Under the pieces are notes generated by a model. The model searched no databases, had not been told where the DNA came from, and worked only from the letters and a program-made list of their open reading frames with translations. Below are positions 8,107 to 10,337 of a stretch of 10,337 nucleotides of DNA, piece after piece (position 1 is the first letter of the stretch; each line of letters begins with the position of its first letter). Source of the stretch: Sphingobacteriales bacterium (lineage in GTDB: Bacteria > Bacteroidota > Bacteroidia > Sphingobacteriales > Sphingobacteriaceae); the NCBI GenBank assembly GCA_947478655.1, contig CANJWU010000029.1, positions 1 through 10,337 of the forward strand, given 5' to 3'. The position numbers were made by a program, and so were the translations under genes.

Positions 8107-9858
8107 CTATATCCCCTTGGCATTGAATTGCAAGGCAACTAAATTGCTATAAATTCCACCCATTTGTAGTAATTCTTGGTGATTGCCCATTTCTGCAATT
8201 TCGCCCTTATCAATAACCAAAATTTTATCGGCATGCTGTATAGTAGATAATCGATGTGCAATCACAATACTGGTACGCCCTAGCATGAGTTTTTTGATGG
8301 CCGTTTGAATGAGTAGTTCGGTTTCGGTATCGACCGAAGAAGTGGCTTCGTCTAAAACCAATATTTTTGGATTATACACCATTGCCCTGATAAAAGATAA
8401 CAGCTGGCCTTGACCTACCGATAAGGTCGCGCCGCGTTCCATCACATTGTAATCATAATTACCTGGCAATTGCATGATAAAATCGTGCGCGCCAACTTCT
8501 TTAGCCGCAGCAATAACTTGCGCCCTGGAAATAGCTTTATTTTTTAAGGTAATGTTTTCGTGAATGGTATCGGAAAATAAAAAAACATCTTGTAAAATGG
8601 TCGCAATACTACTGCGTAAAAATGACAATTCGTATGCTTCAATATTGATGCCATCTAAGGTAATACTTCCCGAATTGATATCGTAAAAACGATTTAATAA
8701 ATTAATAATAGAAGATTTTCCTGCACCTGTAGCCCCTACCAATGCAAGCGTTGAGCCAGCGGGCAAATCAAATGAAATATTTTTTAATACATAATTTGCC
8801 TCGTTATAGGCAAAAGAAACGGATTGAAATGCAATGGCACCTTTAAGCGTATCGGGTTGCAAAACACCTTCGTTTTTTGTTTTTAAATCGGTGTCTAATA
8901 CTTTAAAAATTCTTTCTGCACTGACCATACCCATCTGTAAAGTATTAAACTTATCTGCTAATTCTCTTATGGGTCTGAATAGCATATTTAAATACATAAT
9001 AAAAGAAACAATGACGCCTAAGGAAACAGCTTCTTGCATCACTTCTTTAGATCCATACCAAACTAAAATTCCTATCGAAGTGGCAGACATTAATTCTACT
9101 ACTGGGAAAAAAATAGAGTAATACCAAACTGATTTTATATGGGCCTGGCGATGACGAAGGTTAATGGCTTCGAAATTGGCTTGCTCTTGTTTTTCGCGAT
9201 GAAACAACTGAATGATTTTCATGCCCGATATGTGCTCTTGTAAAAAAGTGTTTAGTTTAGCGACTTCTGTTCGCACTTCTTGAAAAGCCACTTTGGTTTT
9301 TTCTTTAAAAATATAAGTGGCCAGCAATAAAAATGGAATGGTACTTAAACTGATTAACGTTAATCGCCAATCCACGTAAAGCATCACCGAAACCAATACC
9401 GCAATCTGCAATATATCTCCGATAATGACGAGTAGTCCTTCCGAAAAAATATCTGCAATGGTTTCTAAGTCGGATACACTTCGTGTGACTAAAGTGCCAA
9501 TAGGTGTATGATCAAAATAACTTAATTTTAAACTCAGTAAATGATTAACAATTTTTTTACGAAGATCTAAGATGGCCGATTGGCCTAATAAATTAGTTAA
9601 TAGCGTGTGGTAATATTGCACCAACATTTGTAAAATTAAAACCAATAACATGGCTAAAACCATCCAAATTAAAGCCAGCACATTTGCTTCAAAAATAAAA
9701 TGATCGATGGTATATTGAACCATGTATGGTCTTACAGGCGCAATTACCGCAAGTACAATTGTTAAAAAGACCGCCTTATAAAATACAATTTTATAAGGCT
9801 TCACAAATTGAAAAACCCTTGTTAATAATTTTGTATTTACGATTTGTCCTGTTGCCAT
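8107..9858 (-). CDS. ABC exporter half-transporter (MsbA/MdlB type, fused membrane and ATPase domains)
   Basis: This 583-residue protein has an N-terminal type I exporter membrane domain (about 20-310, with likely helices near 25-42, 60-82, 140-160, 164-184, 248-268 and 280-295). It is followed by a C-terminal nucleotide-binding domain. The ATPase motifs are complete: Walker A GATGAGKSS at 375-383, Q-loop Gln423 in ILQDVFLFSDTI, signature LSVGQ at 479-483, Walker B ILVLDE at 499-504 with catalytic Glu504, D-loop SSVD at 507-510, and H-loop His535 in IAHRLST. It would work in the inner membrane as a homodimer or with another half-transporter. The LSVGQ signature in place of LSGGQ resembles MdlB/BmrD-type exporters. 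The substrate cannot be told from sequence; lipid or drug export are both possible. It starts 11 bases after the truA stop, so the two are probably one operon. Confidence 0.93.
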   Translation of the reverse strand: MATGQIVNTKLLTRVFQFVKPYKIVFYKAVFLTIVLAVIAPVRPYMVQYTIDHFIFEANVLALIWMVLAMLLVLILQMLVQYYHTLLTNLLGQSAILDLRKKIVNHLLSLKLSYFDHTPIGTLVTRSVSDLETIADIFSEGLLVIIGDILQIAVLVSVMLYVDWRLTLISLSTIPFLLLATYIFKEKTKVAFQEVRTEVAKLNTFLQEHISGMKIIQLFHREKQEQANFEAINLRHRQAHIKSVWYYSIFFPVVELMSATSIGILVWYGSKEVMQEAVSLGVIVSFIMYLNMLFRPIRELADKFNTLQMGMVSAERIFKVLDTDLKTKNEGVLQPDTLKGAIAFQSVSFAYNEANYVLKNISFDLPAGSTLALVGATGAGKSSIINLLNRFYDINSGSITLDGINIEAYELSFLRSSIATILQDVFLFSDTIHENITLKNKAISRAQVIAAAKEVGAHDFIMQLPGNYDYNVMERGATLSVGQGQLLSFIRAMVYNPKILVLDEATSSVDTETELLIQTAIKKLMLGRTSIVIAHRLSTIQHADKILVIDKGEIAEMGNHQELLQMGGIYSNLVALQFNAKGI

Positions 9859-9869
9859 TTTTGGTTTTA

Positions 9870-10337
9870 TTACAATTCCTCGGCTAAATATCCTACTGGA
9901 TAATCTACCGATACTAATGCTAAACCATTTGCCGGTACCGATGTTCCTGCCTTTGAACGATTTCTGCTTTCTAAAATAATTTGTAAATCGGCTAAGTTAA
10001 TGCGTCCTATTCCCACATCTAATAATGTTCCAACAATTGCACGCACCATGTTTCTTAGGAATCGATTGGCAGAAATTTTAAAAATAAAACCTTCAGATGT
10101 TTGTTCCCAATAAGCATAATTAATTTTACATATACTGGTTCCTGAACCCGTATGCGCTTTGCTAAAACATTCAAAATCTTCGTGCTTAATTAATAAAGCT
10201 GCAGCAGCATTCATTAATTCGATGTCTGGTTTATTTTTAAAATGAAAGTAATAACTCTGTGCATCTATAAATGGATTCTTAAAAAAATGCATGCGATATT
10301 CGTAGCCTCGCGCGGTTGCATCAAAACGTGCATGTGC
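9870..10337 (-). CDS. truA: tRNA pseudouridine synthase A (TruA), 5' part missing at the window edge
   Basis: TruA converts uridines at positions 38-40 of the tRNA anticodon arm to pseudouridine. The visible 155 codons are the C-terminal part and stay open to the right edge. Before the first in-frame ATG (10290-10292) the frame reads AHARFDATARGYEYR, which matches the conserved HARF.AT.R.Y.Y segment of TruA, so that ATG is an internal methionine. Also seen are the ISANRFLRNMVRAIVGTLLDVG segment (two runs, IS-NRFLRNMVR and AIVGTLLDVG, near 92-114 of the fragment) and the ending GLALVSVDYP. About 100 N-terminal residues, including the catalytic aspartate in its DAGVHA-type motif, lie outside the window. 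The ABC exporter gene follows after 11 bases on the same strand. Confidence 0.93.
   Translation of the reverse strand, partial: AHARFDATARGYEYRMHFFKNPFIDAQSYYFHFKNKPDIELMNAAAALLIKHEDFECFSKAHTGSGTSICKINYAYWEQTSEGFIFKISANRFLRNMVRAIVGTLLDVGIGRINLADLQIILESRNRSKAGTSVPANGLALVSVDYPVGYLAEEL

Overview
This 10.3 kb, AT-rich window carries nine protein-coding genes, mostly core metabolism and cell envelope or cell division. It looks like a chromosomal segment of a Bacteroidota bacterium. Support comes from promoter-like -7 elements of the TAnnTTTG type (TACCTTTG before carA, TATATTTG before fabG, TAGTTTTG before sucD), A/T-rich start regions without clear Shine-Dalgarno sequences, and the style of the proteins. 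The plus-strand run carA - eno - divIC-like fits the Chitinophagaceae/Sphingobacteriia part of the phylum, but that placement is inference. I see no mobile element, phage gene, CRISPR array, tRNA or rRNA.

Layout: positions 15-830 (minus) hold panB (pantothenate/CoA synthesis). After a 276-bp divergent intergenic region come three plus-strand genes: carA (1107-2204, arginine/pyrimidine precursor), eno (2235-3527, glycolysis) and a small DivIC/FtsB-like septum protein (3717-4049). Everything after that is on the minus strand: a 701-residue membrane-anchored protein with a von Willebrand A-like domain (4096-6201), fabG (6246-6992), sucD (7151-8035), an MsbA/MdlB-type ABC exporter (8107-9858), and the 3' two-thirds of truA (9870 to the window edge). 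In transcription order the minus strand reads truA - ABC exporter (11-bp gap), then sucD with its own promoter-like element and a strong terminator, then fabG - vWA protein (44-bp gap).

The genes are ordinary housekeeping genes with intact active-site motifs and no visible frameshift. The least ordinary signals are in the plus-strand leaders. Both carA and the divIC-like gene have a promoter-like element followed by an intrinsic-terminator-like hairpin with a U-tract that ends only 8-25 bases before the start codon, and no plus-strand gene explains the carA hairpin. In the divIC-like leader, an upstream 8-base segment inside a possible six-codon ORF (MKTACG) is perfectly complementary to the loop of the terminator. 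That gives a possible terminator/antiterminator switch. These two leaders are the best candidates for undescribed regulation here, but everything about their mechanism is inference.
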